Shown piece after piece: positions 35,161 through 43,844 of a stretch of DNA of 64,000 nt. Where the stretch lies: positions 744,001-808,000 of the forward strand of contig NZ_CP025794.1 in the NCBI RefSeq assembly GCF_002906655.1, read 5' to 3'. How positions within the stretch are numbered: the first letter of the stretch is position 1; each line of letters begins with the position of its first letter. Below the pieces are notes generated by a model. That model saw nothing but the letters and a program-made list of their open reading frames with translations, was not told where the DNA came from and searched no databases. The DNA is from Vibrio hyugaensis (lineage in GTDB: Bacteria; Pseudomonadota; Gammaproteobacteria; Enterobacterales; Vibrionaceae). The translations under genes and the position numbers were made by a program.

Positions 35161-35607
35161 ATGAAGCTTAGCCTAAAAACGTTAGTAGCAGCAATCTCAC
35201 TTCCAGTTCTAATGACTGCATGCGCTAGCAACGGTGATAATGTGAAAGAAATTACGGCTCAAGATCTACAGCACCATAACTGGGAGCTGGTTCAAATCGA
35301 TGGCAAAAACATTGCATCGGAAGAACAAAAGAAAGCCCCTCGCTTAGAAATTGGTGAAAACCTAACAGCGAACGGCAACGCAGGTTGTAACAACTTCTTC
35401 GGTCAAGCAGAACTGAAAGACAACCAACTGCGCATTGAGAAAATGGGTATGACCATGATGATGTGTGTAGGCGATCAAATGAAGATTGAAAAAGTAATGT
35501 CTGAAACGCTTTCTGATTGGAGCGACGTTACTCTAACTAACGACGGTCTAGTACTGAAAAACGCAGATCACGAACTAACGTTCACACTGCGTGACTGGGT
35601 AAACTAA
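35161..35607 (+). CDS. META-domain (HslJ-like) lipoprotein
   Basis: A 148-residue protein with a signal peptide and lipobox LMTAC (Cys21). A META/HslJ domain follows: NWELVQIDGK, LEIGENLTANGNAGCNNFFG, MGMTMMMCVGDQM. HslJ-type proteins are outer-membrane lipoproteins linked to heat-shock and novobiocin tolerance in E. coli. The Cys in GCNNFFG and the Cys in MMMCVG are the pair usually seen in the family. The ATG has AACGGAGTC upstream. It is a single gene with a shared terminator. Confidence 0.87.
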   Translation: MKLSLKTLVAAISLPVLMTACASNGDNVKEITAQDLQHHNWELVQIDGKNIASEEQKKAPRLEIGENLTANGNAGCNNFFGQAELKDNQLRIEKMGMTMMMCVGDQMKIEKVMSETLSDWSDVTLTNDGLVLKNADHELTFTLRDWVN

Positions 35608-35659
35608 TCCCATATTCAGTTTCTAAGACAATACGTCTCTGAAATGATGAGTCTCTAAA

Positions 35660-35686
35660 AAAGCAGCCATTGGCTGCTTTTTTTGT
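35660..35686. terminator. Bidirectional terminator
   Basis: AGCAGCC (35662-35668) and GGCTGCT (35672-35678) have A- and T-runs on each side. It separates the META-domain gene from the converging SulP gene. Confidence 0.9.
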
Positions 35687-35688
35687 TT

Positions 35689-37179
35689 CTAATGTCCGAC
35701 AGATTGCTTCGCAAGCTTTTCAGGATCGTCATACACCGCATGACGGTCAATCATATCCAATGTGGCTTCGTTCATGCCTCTCACTGCGACAATAGCCCCC
35801 CCTTTTCGGAACTTCATGATGGCTTTATCAAGCGCAGATATTGCCGTGATGTCCCAGAAATGCGCATCCGATAAATCAATCGTGATGTACTTCGTGGCAT
35901 TATCGAAGTCAAACATATCCGTAAAGCTATACGCAGAAGCAAAGAAGATTTGCCCATGCACTTTATGAATGGTGTGGTCGTTATCTATGATCACCTCATC
36001 CGACACTTTCATTAGGGTTCGACTCTGGTTCACATAAAACACACACGCCAATAGCACCCCGACTAACACACCTATTGCTAAGTTATGCGTCGCAACAACC
36101 GCAATCACGGTTGAAACCATCACAAGGTTTGTGGACAGACTGTGCTTACGCATTTCGGCAATCGAATTCCATGAAAATGTGCTGATAGAAACCATGATCA
36201 TCACCGCTACCAACGCAGCCATCGGGATCTGTTTTAGGTAGTCACCCAAAAACACCACCATGATAAGTAGAAACACACCAGCGCATAACGTAGACAACCG
36301 CGTACGTCCGCCAGACTGAATATTGATCATTGATTGGCCGATCATAGCGCAACCCGCCATACCACCAAACAACGACGAGACCATATTCGCAATCCCTTGT
36401 CCTTTACACTCATCGTTATTTTCACTTTCCGTGTCTGTCAGCTCATCCACGATGGAAGCTGTCATCAACGACTCCAGCACACCAACAACAGCGAGTGCTA
36501 GTGAATAAGGGAAAATGATTTGGAGTGTTTCAAGGTTAAAAGGAATATCTGGGATCATAAAGACAGGGAGTGAATCAGGTAACTCTCCCATATCGCCTAC
36601 TGTCCGAATATCAATATTGAACATTAGGGCAATCACAGTCACTACGACGATACACACTAAAGGTGAAGGTAGCATTTTTCCTATTTTAGGAACATAAGGA
36701 AACATGTAGATGATGGCCAACCCTAATCCTGTCAGTGCGTAAACAGGCCAAGAAACATTGGTTAGTTCAGGCAGCTGCGCCATAAAGATTAAGATAGCCA
36801 ACGCGTTAACAAACCCGGTCATGATCGACTTTGAGACGAAACGCATTAAATCCCCTAGCCTCAAATAACCGATCAACAGTTGAAGTACGCCAGCGAAAAA
36901 CGAAGCGGCCAACAGATACTGTAAACCATGGTCTTTGACTAAGGTTGTCATCAACAGCGCCATAGCGCCCGTAGCCGCGGAAATCATTCCGGACCTTGAG
37001 CCTGTAAACGCAATCACGACACAGATGGAAAACGAGGCATATAGACCAACTTTAGGGTCTAATCCTGCGATAATAGAGAATGCAATAGCTTCTGGTATAA
37101 GTGCCAGCGCTACAACAACTCCTGATAAACAATCTCCTTTAACATTGTTGAACCAAGTATCTTTTGTAAATTTAAACAT
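35689..37179 (-). CDS. SulP-family anion transporter with STAS domain
   Basis: A 496-residue inner-membrane carrier. It has the SulP signature region at the N-terminus ([40 protein letters not shown]), about 11-12 helices, and a C-terminal STAS domain (about 395-490; [39 protein letters not shown]). SulP members carry sulfate, bicarbonate or dicarboxylates; the substrate cannot be told here. The start is taken at ATG 37179 behind GAGAG, giving the usual N-terminus; an upstream ATG at 37215 is possible. Confidence 0.9.
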   Translation of the reverse strand: MFKFTKDTWFNNVKGDCLSGVVVALALIPEAIAFSIIAGLDPKVGLYASFSICVVIAFTGSRSGMISAATGAMALLMTTLVKDHGLQYLLAASFFAGVLQLLIGYLRLGDLMRFVSKSIMTGFVNALAILIFMAQLPELTNVSWPVYALTGLGLAIIYMFPYVPKIGKMLPSPLVCIVVVTVIALMFNIDIRTVGDMGELPDSLPVFMIPDIPFNLETLQIIFPYSLALAVVGVLESLMTASIVDELTDTESENNDECKGQGIANMVSSLFGGMAGCAMIGQSMINIQSGGRTRLSTLCAGVFLLIMVVFLGDYLKQIPMAALVAVMIMVSISTFSWNSIAEMRKHSLSTNLVMVSTVIAVVATHNLAIGVLVGVLLACVFYVNQSRTLMKVSDEVIIDNDHTIHKVHGQIFFASAYSFTDMFDFDNATKYITIDLSDAHFWDITAISALDKAIMKFRKGGAIVAVRGMNEATLDMIDRHAVYDDPEKLAKQSVGH

Positions 37180-37435
37180 AAATCTCTCATAAACGTATTG
37201 CCTTAGTTGGTGCATTGCGCACGGTGAAGGGAGTGATGCAAACGCATCTGAGAGATCGTTCTAAGGCGGACTAATGAGCAAAAAGCACCTTCCTTTTCCT
37301 GTTGATGAGCCAAAAAATGAGGACAAACAACGAGAGCGCCCCCAAGAGAAGTGTGCTTTATATCACTATAAAAATCTAAATTGTAATAAATTCTTACAAA
37401 ACGAAGTCAACAGTCCTACAAAGAGCCACAAAAAA
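37180..37435. other. SulP promoter region
   Basis: Apart from the SulP promoter on the minus strand, it contains the short palindrome GATGC-AAAC-GCATC (37235-37248). No credible gene is seen. Confidence 0.35.
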
Positions 37436-37458
37436 AACGCCTCACAAAGGAAGCGTTC
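37428..37458 (-). terminator. Terminator of the 37.5-kb membrane protein gene
   Basis: On the minus strand AACGCTTC pairs with GAGGCGTT (37436-37443/37450-37457; one G-U) and runs into a U-run. Confidence 0.75.
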
Positions 37459-37507
37459 TTATCATCTCTATGCCTTATAGAATAAGGGATTATCGTAACA
37501 AGCGTTT

Positions 37508-38176
37508 TTAGAATGACTGCTGAGAGTACCTTTCTCCATCAAAGCCACTTAATTGCTCATAAGCTTTGGAAAGAATCGCAATACCGATAATCGTCACCAA
37601 GAAACTCAACAGGCTCATTAAGAAAGGAAGCTGTAAAAACGCAAGTGGTGACATAGCCAAACCAAACAGAAGCGGCACGATAATCACAACGCTCATCATG
37701 TACCAAGTATGGCCTTTGGTAAGGTTCCACGCGTAAGGGAAAGAAACACCTTTACCAATCGCGATGGCTGGAAAAACCAAGACTAATCGACAACACACTA
37801 CACTTAGCGCCAATAACGCAATAGCAGCAAGGGCGACATTAATCATCGCGAAAAGCGCAGCCACAGCGACCACCGCTACGGTCATGACCAAGTAATGGCC
37901 GATAAACCACATTTCGATTTTTCCAAACGTGAAACGTCCCCACTGAGGCACAGACTGAGGGCCTTTCAAAATGATGCTGTGAACGTTGATTGCAACGATT
38001 GCAGATAAAAGAGCCATCAAGATCTGAACGAGAATAGGAGCGATATCCCCTTGCGCTGAGTTCAAAACAAGATCCAGCATCAGAGAAAGGAGAATGGGTA
38101 ACGCTGTTGCTTTCGCAATAGCCTGTTTATTTGCACTCAATGATGAGAAAGCGCTTTTAACGGTATCGACAAACAT
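37508..38176 (-). CDS. Polytopic membrane protein of unknown function
   Basis: A 222-residue protein with about six hydrophobic helices (e.g. LPILLSLMLDLVL, ILVQILMALLSAIVAINV, LVMTVAVVAVAALFAMINVA). The loop SFPYAWNLTKGHTWYMM resembles the small repeats of glycerophosphodiesterase-type or YciC-like membrane domains, but I do not assign it. It is a single gene with its own terminator, facing away from the sensor locus. Confidence 0.6.
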   Translation of the reverse strand: MFVDTVKSAFSSLSANKQAIAKATALPILLSLMLDLVLNSAQGDIAPILVQILMALLSAIVAINVHSIILKGPQSVPQWGRFTFGKIEMWFIGHYLVMTVAVVAVAALFAMINVALAAIALLALSVVCCRLVLVFPAIAIGKGVSFPYAWNLTKGHTWYMMSVVIIVPLLFGLAMSPLAFLQLPFLMSLLSFLVTIIGIAILSKAYEQLSGFDGERYSQQSF

Positions 38177-38343
38177 AGTTGGATTCTAATTAAGAGTAAG
38201 GTTTATTCTGGTTACTGATGTTATCTTCCAGATACTAAATGAGCAAACCTTTCCCTAATTATCATTGAGTTACCGTAATTACTTCGACCTAAATAGATTC
38301 ATTTCCCAACAATGATACGCTTTGTTCACCGAATACGGCTTTG

Positions 38344-38940
38344 TTAGATTAAATGCCCGACTTTACGAATCAGTGCAGCAAGGCTTTCCGATTCGAGTTT
38401 CTTCATCACGTTGGAACGGTGTACTTCAATCGTTCGTAAAGAGACACACAACAAGTCCGCCATCTCTTGGTTTTTCATCCCTTTAACCACTAAGCCAAGC
38501 ACTTCTCTTTCACGCTTAGTAAGGTTCTGTAGAACTTGTTTTGCACTGAGCTTTTCACAGTTTTTGATCGACTGTTCCATGGCATCTTCAATCGCTAACA
38601 CCAGCGCATTGCCATCAACTGGCTTTTGGAAAAAGTCTAACGCACCATCTTTGAGCGCATCCACCGCCATTGGGATATCGCCATGTCCTGTCAGGTAAAT
38701 CACACTGATTGGACTGAACTTCTCGTTCATGAAGTGGTGAACATCTTGGCCTCGCATCTCTGGCATGCGGCTATCAAGCAAAACGCAACCGGGCGATGAT
38801 AAATCGGCACCATCGAGAAACGCCATCCCGCTAGAGAAAATCTCAACCTCATAACCATAGCTTTCCAACATAAATGCCATGGATTCCAATACTGGCTCTT
38901 CATCATCAACGATATAGAGCGGACAAAGGTTACGACTCAT
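38344..38940 (-). CDS. FixJ/NarL-type response regulator, TtrR/ThsR-like
   Basis: A 198-residue regulator: receiver domain with Asp11-Asp12-Glu13-type pocket (YIVDDEEP), phosphoacceptor Asp56 (CVLLDSRMPEM), Thr-Gly-His-Gly (YLTGHGDIPMAV) and Lys in FFQKPVD. A C-terminal LuxR HTH follows (LTKREREVLGLVVKGMKNQE). Such FixJ-like regulators pair with TtrS/ThsS kinases. The ATG overlaps the kinase stop by 11 bp, with AGGAGG six bases upstream, so translation is coupled. It probably acts at the divergent promoter upstream of the rhodanese gene. Confidence 0.87.
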   Translation of the reverse strand: MSRNLCPLYIVDDEEPVLESMAFMLESYGYEVEIFSSGMAFLDGADLSSPGCVLLDSRMPEMRGQDVHHFMNEKFSPISVIYLTGHGDIPMAVDALKDGALDFFQKPVDGNALVLAIEDAMEQSIKNCEKLSAKQVLQNLTKREREVLGLVVKGMKNQEMADLLCVSLRTIEVHRSNVMKKLESESLAALIRKVGHLI

Positions 38941-40735
38941 GACAAGCCTCCTGATACGGTAATACAATGGTCACCTGACAACCCGTCGGCTCAATTGACC
39001 TAAATTGAATGCTGCCTTGGTGAGCATCAAGCACATCACGACAAATCGCCAAACCTAAACCCAACCCATTCTCTTTGGTGGTGTAGAAGGCTTGGTCAAG
39101 TGGCGTGCTCTCTTCTTCAATACCAATGCCGTTATCGGTCACATCAATGATGACCATCTCATCACAAAAACTGACGTGCAGATCCACATACAAGTCTTTT
39201 CGTTTCGGTGAATGGCTCAAACAGGCGTCTTTGGCATTGTTCAGAACATTAAGAATGACTTGCTGCAAACCGGTAACGTCGGCAAACACTTTTTGCGGTT
39301 CGCCGGAGTACAGCACGCCAAGTTGGATACGATGGCGCTGGAATTCGTAGTCCACCAGCTTCATCGCTTCTTCGATTAAGAAAGGTAAATCTACCCAGCT
39401 CTTTTCAATCGGCGTTTTGTTTATCAAGCTTCTAAGGCGCTGAATAATGCCGCTCGCGGAAGTAACTTGTTGCTGAATCTTATCTAGGATTGGCGACATT
39501 TCTTCTGCTGTCGCGCCCCGTTCCATTCGCACTTTCGCGCCCTGACTGTAATTCTTGATTGCTGCAAGCGGTTGATTTATTTCGTGCGCAAGGCTACTTC
39601 CTAACTCACCAACAATCGTTATGCGCTGGGCATGTTCAAGCATCGAGCTCTTGCGACGCAGATCGTTCATCGTTGCTTGTAGCTCTTCTCGGCTACGTTT
39701 GAATTTCCACTCCAACCAGAAGTGATAGCCAGTTAATAATAATAAAGTCAGCAAAGAGGCCATCGCAATCGCTTGGTTCTTATACAGCCATTCTTGTGCT
39801 TTTTGTCCCCAAGATTTTTGTAATGGATGCATGTCTAAGTGCTTGTAGACTTTATCGACATTGATGCTCGGTGCTGGCAACATCCATCCCACGTTATTCG
39901 CAGCAATCGCTGCAGGGTGCTCTTCAGGCATTGCGAACAAGGTTTGCGCCACCATTTGTCCCACATCCGCAGGCGCTCGCTCTGTCATTGCCATCGTCCA
40001 GTTTGGGTACAAAGGTGTACTCACCGCACAAACAGAATCGGCAGGACGTTTTTCATTTAGAACTCGCAGGTTATGCAGTTGAATACGCCCCTCTTTCGCC
40101 ATGTTCTCCAGAGTACAAGCAGGAACGATCGCAACATCGAGATCATTCTTGATCACGTCCAAAATCAGTTGATCAGTCGGCGGGCCAGTAAAGTGGATCT
40201 TTTCGAAGAAAGAAGAGTTGAAGTAACCCAATTTGTCTAGCTCGTAACGTAAGGCTAAGAATCCACCAAACGCTTTTTCTGATACTGCCGCAACGTTAGC
40301 TTTATTGATGTCACGCAGCGTTTTATATGGTGAAGCTTCACGTACCACCACGACAGATGCGATCGATTTGTTCGGCAAATTACTATAGGCAGTTTTCTGC
40401 GTTGCCAACCAGTTGATTGGGTACTCGCGAGCAAGTTTGGTCGCTTGCCCCGGACTGGTCAGGATGAAATCGAGCCAACCGTGCAAAAACGCGTCTTCGA
40501 GTTGGTCAAAGTCGTAAGTATGTAAGTTGAATTTATAACCAGGATTTTGAGCCTCTAACCAATCCAAAGTCGGTTGCCATGCTTCTCGCGCATGTGCGTG
40601 CCCACGCAACGCCAGCACACCGACGTCATAAATCATTCTTTGCGTTTTTTGCTCGTCCGAAAAACTAAAAGAAGAGAAGAAAAGGAAAACAAGGAGTATC
40701 AACCGGACGAATTTATGAGAATGGTTATTAATCAC
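38930..40735 (-). CDS. TtrS/ThsS-like sensor histidine kinase with PhnD-type periplasmic domain
   Basis: A 601-residue kinase with an N-terminal signal or anchor (10-27). The PhnD/substrate-binding-like periplasmic domain (about 35-300; DVGVLALRGHAHAREAWQPT, LDFILTSPGQATKLA) contains exactly two cysteines, Cys207 and Cys236. A transmembrane helix lies at about 321-342. The dimerisation domain carries His384 (SSLAHEINQPLAAIKNYSQ) and the ATPase has NVLNNAKDA, DNGIGIEEE and GLGLGLAICRDV. This is the architecture of TtrS (tetrathionate) and ThsS (thiosulfate) sensors. No tetrathionate reductase genes are adjacent. Instead a rhodanese/flavoprotein cluster diverges. Confidence 0.87.
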   Translation of the reverse strand: MINNHSHKFVRLILLVFLFFSSFSFSDEQKTQRMIYDVGVLALRGHAHAREAWQPTLDWLEAQNPGYKFNLHTYDFDQLEDAFLHGWLDFILTSPGQATKLAREYPINWLATQKTAYSNLPNKSIASVVVVREASPYKTLRDINKANVAAVSEKAFGGFLALRYELDKLGYFNSSFFEKIHFTGPPTDQLILDVIKNDLDVAIVPACTLENMAKEGRIQLHNLRVLNEKRPADSVCAVSTPLYPNWTMAMTERAPADVGQMVAQTLFAMPEEHPAAIAANNVGWMLPAPSINVDKVYKHLDMHPLQKSWGQKAQEWLYKNQAIAMASLLTLLLLTGYHFWLEWKFKRSREELQATMNDLRRKSSMLEHAQRITIVGELGSSLAHEINQPLAAIKNYSQGAKVRMERGATAEEMSPILDKIQQQVTSASGIIQRLRSLINKTPIEKSWVDLPFLIEEAMKLVDYEFQRHRIQLGVLYSGEPQKVFADVTGLQQVILNVLNNAKDACLSHSPKRKDLYVDLHVSFCDEMVIIDVTDNGIGIEEESTPLDQAFYTTKENGLGLGLAICRDVLDAHQGSIQFRSIEPTGCQVTIVLPYQEACHES

Positions 40736-40798
40736 TTAATAAGTAATATGAAAATTTATTTGTAGCACATTTTACCATCACATCCCCCTATCAGTTTG

Positions 40799-40812
40799 TT
40801 GCTTTAGATCAA
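40799..40812. promoter_or_regulatory. FNR-like box
   Basis: TTGCTTTAGATCAA matches the FNR consensus TTGAT-N4-ATCAA with one mismatch. It lies in the divergent region between the kinase and rhodanese genes and suggests anaerobic control. Confidence 0.4.
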
Positions 40813-40823
40813 TTCGAATTCAT

Positions 40824-40843
40824 TATTGTGGGAAACCACAATA
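40824..40843. promoter_or_regulatory. Candidate operator of the TtrR/ThsR-like regulator
   Basis: TATTGTGG-GAAA-CCACAATA has perfect 8-bp arms around a four-base centre, about 200 bp upstream of the rhodanese ATG and 90 bp upstream of the kinase ATG. Its symmetry and position suit a dimeric NarL/FixJ-type regulator. Confidence 0.45.
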
Positions 40844-40899
40844 CCCCCTAAGTATCGATTTCCTCAAAATGCCTACCAACAAAGGGCTAGATACGAATG

Positions 40900-40932
40900 C
40901 ACTCTTTAAGAGTGTTAATACACCATGAACAC
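40900..40932. promoter_or_regulatory. Nested palindromes in the rhodanese promoter region
   Basis: CACTCTT-T-AAGAGTG (40900-40914) is a perfect palindrome. It is followed immediately by GTGT-TAAT-ACAC, and an AGTGTT/AACACT pair spans both. These may be regulator sites or an mRNA leader structure. Confidence 0.35.
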
Positions 40933-41042
40933 TTATGAAAAATTACAAAGTTCATGCCTCTTCTTCCTAGCTGCAAAAAATTCTAACTGCCGAGCAAAAT
41001 GACTCGTCAGGAAAACTTTAAATTAAAATATGGAAGCAACTC

Positions 41043-42026
41043 ATGAAAAAATCGACGATTGCGTTGGGTGTGTTGGCGGCTGTCGCAGCTGTTGGCTACT
41101 CAGCTTACAATACGATGTTCTCAGCTGAAGCAGTGACAGTGGATGCCGCAGCACAAGAGCAAAAGTTCACTGAATACGCTCACCCAGAGCACTTCATCTC
41201 TGCACAACAACTGAAATCGCTGATGGACAGTGATAAAGACGTGGTTGTGATCGGCGCGCTAAACCCTATCAAGCCAGACAGCCCTATCTCTGGTTCTTAC
41301 ACTATGTGGCGTAATGATTACTCTGCGGCTGAAGGCGTTTACGATTTCGGCGGTATGAGCAACAGCACGGAAGAGATGGAAACCATCTTAGGTAGCTTTG
41401 GCGCAACAACAGACAGCACAATCGTCGTTTACGCCGCAGGCTCTCACCACGATGCTGCGCGTCTTTACTGGCAAATCCATAACCTTGGTCACCACGACGT
41501 TCGTTACCTAGATGGTGGCTTAAACGCTTGGATGGGCGCAGGTTACCCAACTGGCTCTGCAAACCAAAGTGTTGCTGCTGTTGAGTACAAAGCGACAAAT
41601 ACAGAGCAAGACAACAATACACTAGCAACGCTAGACATGGTTATCGCGGCACAAAACAACCCTGATTGGGTAATCCTAGATACTCGCGGCAACGACGAGT
41701 TTAGCGGTGAAGTAGCGGTGTCTGGCGCGTACGGTCCGGGCACTATCCCAAGCAGTGTTCACATTAACTGGACCAAAGCGTTGAACGAAGACACAACGCT
41801 GAAGTCAGCAGAAGAACTGCAAGCCCTTTACGGCGACATCATAAAAGGCAAGAAAGTTATCGCTTACTGCCAGTCAGGTGTTCGCTCTGCCCACACCACC
41901 ATGATTCTTACTGAAGTATTAGGTGCAGAAGGCGTCTACAACTACGACGGCTCATGGATCGAGTACAGCCATGCTCACTACGAGCAGAAGAATCCTGAAG
42001 TGAACGTTATCAACGGCAAGAGCTAA
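41043..42026 (+). CDS. Exported two-domain rhodanese (YnjE-related sulfurtransferase)
   Basis: A 327-residue protein with an N-terminal signal or anchor (about 5-27), so the body is periplasmic. It has two rhodanese domains (about 50-168 and 195-315). The second has the catalytic loop CQSGVRS with Cys276. In the first, the loop reads AAGSHHDAA and lacks cysteine, so it is inactive, as in many tandem rhodaneses. E. coli YnjE, encoded with ynjBCD and ynjF, is a related but larger (435-residue) thiosulfate sulfurtransferase. It is first in the plus-strand operon, 22 bp before the flavoprotein. Confidence 0.85.
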   Translation: MKKSTIALGVLAAVAAVGYSAYNTMFSAEAVTVDAAAQEQKFTEYAHPEHFISAQQLKSLMDSDKDVVVIGALNPIKPDSPISGSYTMWRNDYSAAEGVYDFGGMSNSTEEMETILGSFGATTDSTIVVYAAGSHHDAARLYWQIHNLGHHDVRYLDGGLNAWMGAGYPTGSANQSVAAVEYKATNTEQDNNTLATLDMVIAAQNNPDWVILDTRGNDEFSGEVAVSGAYGPGTIPSSVHINWTKALNEDTTLKSAEELQALYGDIIKGKKVIAYCQSGVRSAHTTMILTEVLGAEGVYNYDGSWIEYSHAHYEQKNPEVNVINGKS

Positions 42027-42047
42027 TCAACACGGAAACCGCAGTTA

Positions 42048-43844
42048 ATGAACAATGTAATTTTTAGCCAAAAGCTATACGACACCGCGCAAATGATTGT
42101 CGATGGCTGTATGGGTGATGCCGATCCGGCATGTCAAACCGCATGTCCAATGCACACAGACGTAAAGCAATACGTTCGCATGGCTGGCGAAGGTGATTTC
42201 CAAGGTGCTTTGGATCTGATCCGTAGCAAACTATTCCTACCTCAAACGCTTGGCCGCATCTGTGCACACCCTTGTGAAGCGTCTTGCCGTCGTAACACTG
42301 AATTCGGTCAACCGATCAGCGTTGCAGGCATCAAACGTTTTGTCGCAGAAAAACTGGATAACCAAGATCACTGGGATCTTAACATTGCCCCCCTAACCAA
42401 CAAGCACATCGCGATTGTGGGTGCAGGTCCTGCTGGCGCGCAAGCAGCTATTGAGCTTCGTCGTCAAGGCCACGAAGTAACGATTTACGAAAAGCTAGAC
42501 GTATACGGCGGCATGATGCGTGTGGGTATCCCTGAATACCGTCTACCACGCGACGTTATCGACTTCGAATACAGCTACTTAGCAATGCTAGGTGTGACGA
42601 CTCGTTTCGGTGTTGAAATCGGCAAAGACATCAGCTTCGACACTCTGCGTAGCGAACACGATGCTGTGATTCTGGCTCACGGTGCACACGTAGGCTCTAT
42701 CATTCCGCTACCAGGTCACGACAACGATGGCGTGTTCTCTGCGGTTGAATACTTGAAAGAGATTTCTGAAACTCGCCAATTCCCACGTGCAGGCAAACGC
42801 GTGATGGTTATCGGCGGTGGTGACGTTGCTATGGACTGTGCGCGCTCTTCATGGCGTATCGGTGCAAGCGAAGTTTACCAATGTTCGCTTGAGAGCCTTG
42901 AAAACCTACCTGCAAGCCAAATCGAAATCGACGAGTCGCTAGAAGAAGGTGTCGAGTTCAACGCAGGTTGGGGTCCAGTTGCTATCGAACACGAGAACGG
43001 CAAAGTAACCGGCATCACTATCAAGAAAGCACTGTCTATCTTTGACGAGCAAGGCAACTTTGCACCGAAGTACAGTGACGAAAGCAAAACGATCTTTGTC
43101 GATACGGTTGTTTTCGCTACGGGTCAAGTTGTGGCTGACATCACTGGCGGCGCCCTAGAACAAACTCGCGGCGGCCGTTACGTAGTCGATAAACAAACAC
43201 TAGCTTCTAGCCTAGAAGACGTCTTCGTAGCTGGTGACGCGTGTGGCGGTAACATCGTGATTGAAGCGATGGCATTAGGTCGCAAGGCAGCAATGAGTGT
43301 TGAGCGTTTCCTAACGACTCGTCCACTGACTGAAGGTCGCGACTTCGAGCAAGAATACAGCTACTCATCTCGTCTAGACGTACCACTACCAAAAGGTATG
43401 GTAGATACCCCTCGCCTACACGGTGAATTGCGTAACGCAGAAGAGCGTAAGCAAGATTTTGCACAAGTGGATTTAGGCTTTACTGAAGAGCAAATCAAAC
43501 AAGAAGCATCTCGCTGTCTGCAATGTAGCTGCAAGCTATGTATGACCGAGTGCATCATGATGAACGACTTCAGTGACTGTCCGAAGACCATCTTCTCTGA
43601 CTTCGTGAACAACAAGTCAATGGACCCATTGATGGCTTACTCATGTAACGCCTGTGACCAGTGCACCATCGTATGTCCGAAAGACTTCCCAATGAAGGAA
43701 ATGTTCTTAGGCGCACGTGCTGACTTTGTTAAGGCAAACAATGGTGAATCACCAATGCCGGGTCACAAAGCAATCAACATGCACCAGAAGCTGGGCTTCT
43801 CAAAAATCTTCACTATGGCAAAACGAGCGGTATCGACAAAATGA
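42048..43844 (+). CDS. GltD-type FAD/NAD(P) oxidoreductase with C-terminal Fe-S domain
   Basis: A 598-residue cytosolic electron-transfer protein. The N-terminal Fe-S cysteines are Cys21/29/33 and Cys72/76/80 (CAHPCEASCRR). The FAD-binding motif is IAIVGAGPAGAQAA (122-135) and the NAD(P)-binding motif is VMVIGGGDVAMD (252-263). The C-terminal ferredoxin-like part has Cys490/493/495/498/502 and CNACDQCTIVC (533-543). It resembles the glutamate synthase small subunit without the large subunit nearby, a form used to feed NAD(P)H electrons to partner reductases. It overlaps the downstream CCG-domain gene by 4 bp (ATGA), indicating a complex. Confidence 0.87.
   Translation: MNNVIFSQKLYDTAQMIVDGCMGDADPACQTACPMHTDVKQYVRMAGEGDFQGALDLIRSKLFLPQTLGRICAHPCEASCRRNTEFGQPISVAGIKRFVAEKLDNQDHWDLNIAPLTNKHIAIVGAGPAGAQAAIELRRQGHEVTIYEKLDVYGGMMRVGIPEYRLPRDVIDFEYSYLAMLGVTTRFGVEIGKDISFDTLRSEHDAVILAHGAHVGSIIPLPGHDNDGVFSAVEYLKEISETRQFPRAGKRVMVIGGGDVAMDCARSSWRIGASEVYQCSLESLENLPASQIEIDESLEEGVEFNAGWGPVAIEHENGKVTGITIKKALSIFDEQGNFAPKYSDESKTIFVDTVVFATGQVVADITGGALEQTRGGRYVVDKQTLASSLEDVFVAGDACGGNIVIEAMALGRKAAMSVERFLTTRPLTEGRDFEQEYSYSSRLDVPLPKGMVDTPRLHGELRNAEERKQDFAQVDLGFTEEQIKQEASRCLQCSCKLCMTECIMMNDFSDCPKTIFSDFVNNKSMDPLMAYSCNACDQCTIVCPKDFPMKEMFLGARADFVKANNGESPMPGHKAINMHQKLGFSKIFTMAKRAVSTK

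Noticed and set aside
37274..37480. 68-codon plus-strand ORF upstream of the SulP gene
   Set aside because: It spans the SulP promoter and the neighbouring terminator and has low-complexity Lys/Asn-rich composition. A weak AAGG upstream is not enough.
38930..40735. Call as a bona fide tetrathionate sensor TtrS
   Set aside because: The architecture fits, but no ttr reductase genes are adjacent and ThsS-type thiosulfate sensors share it, so the ligand is left open.
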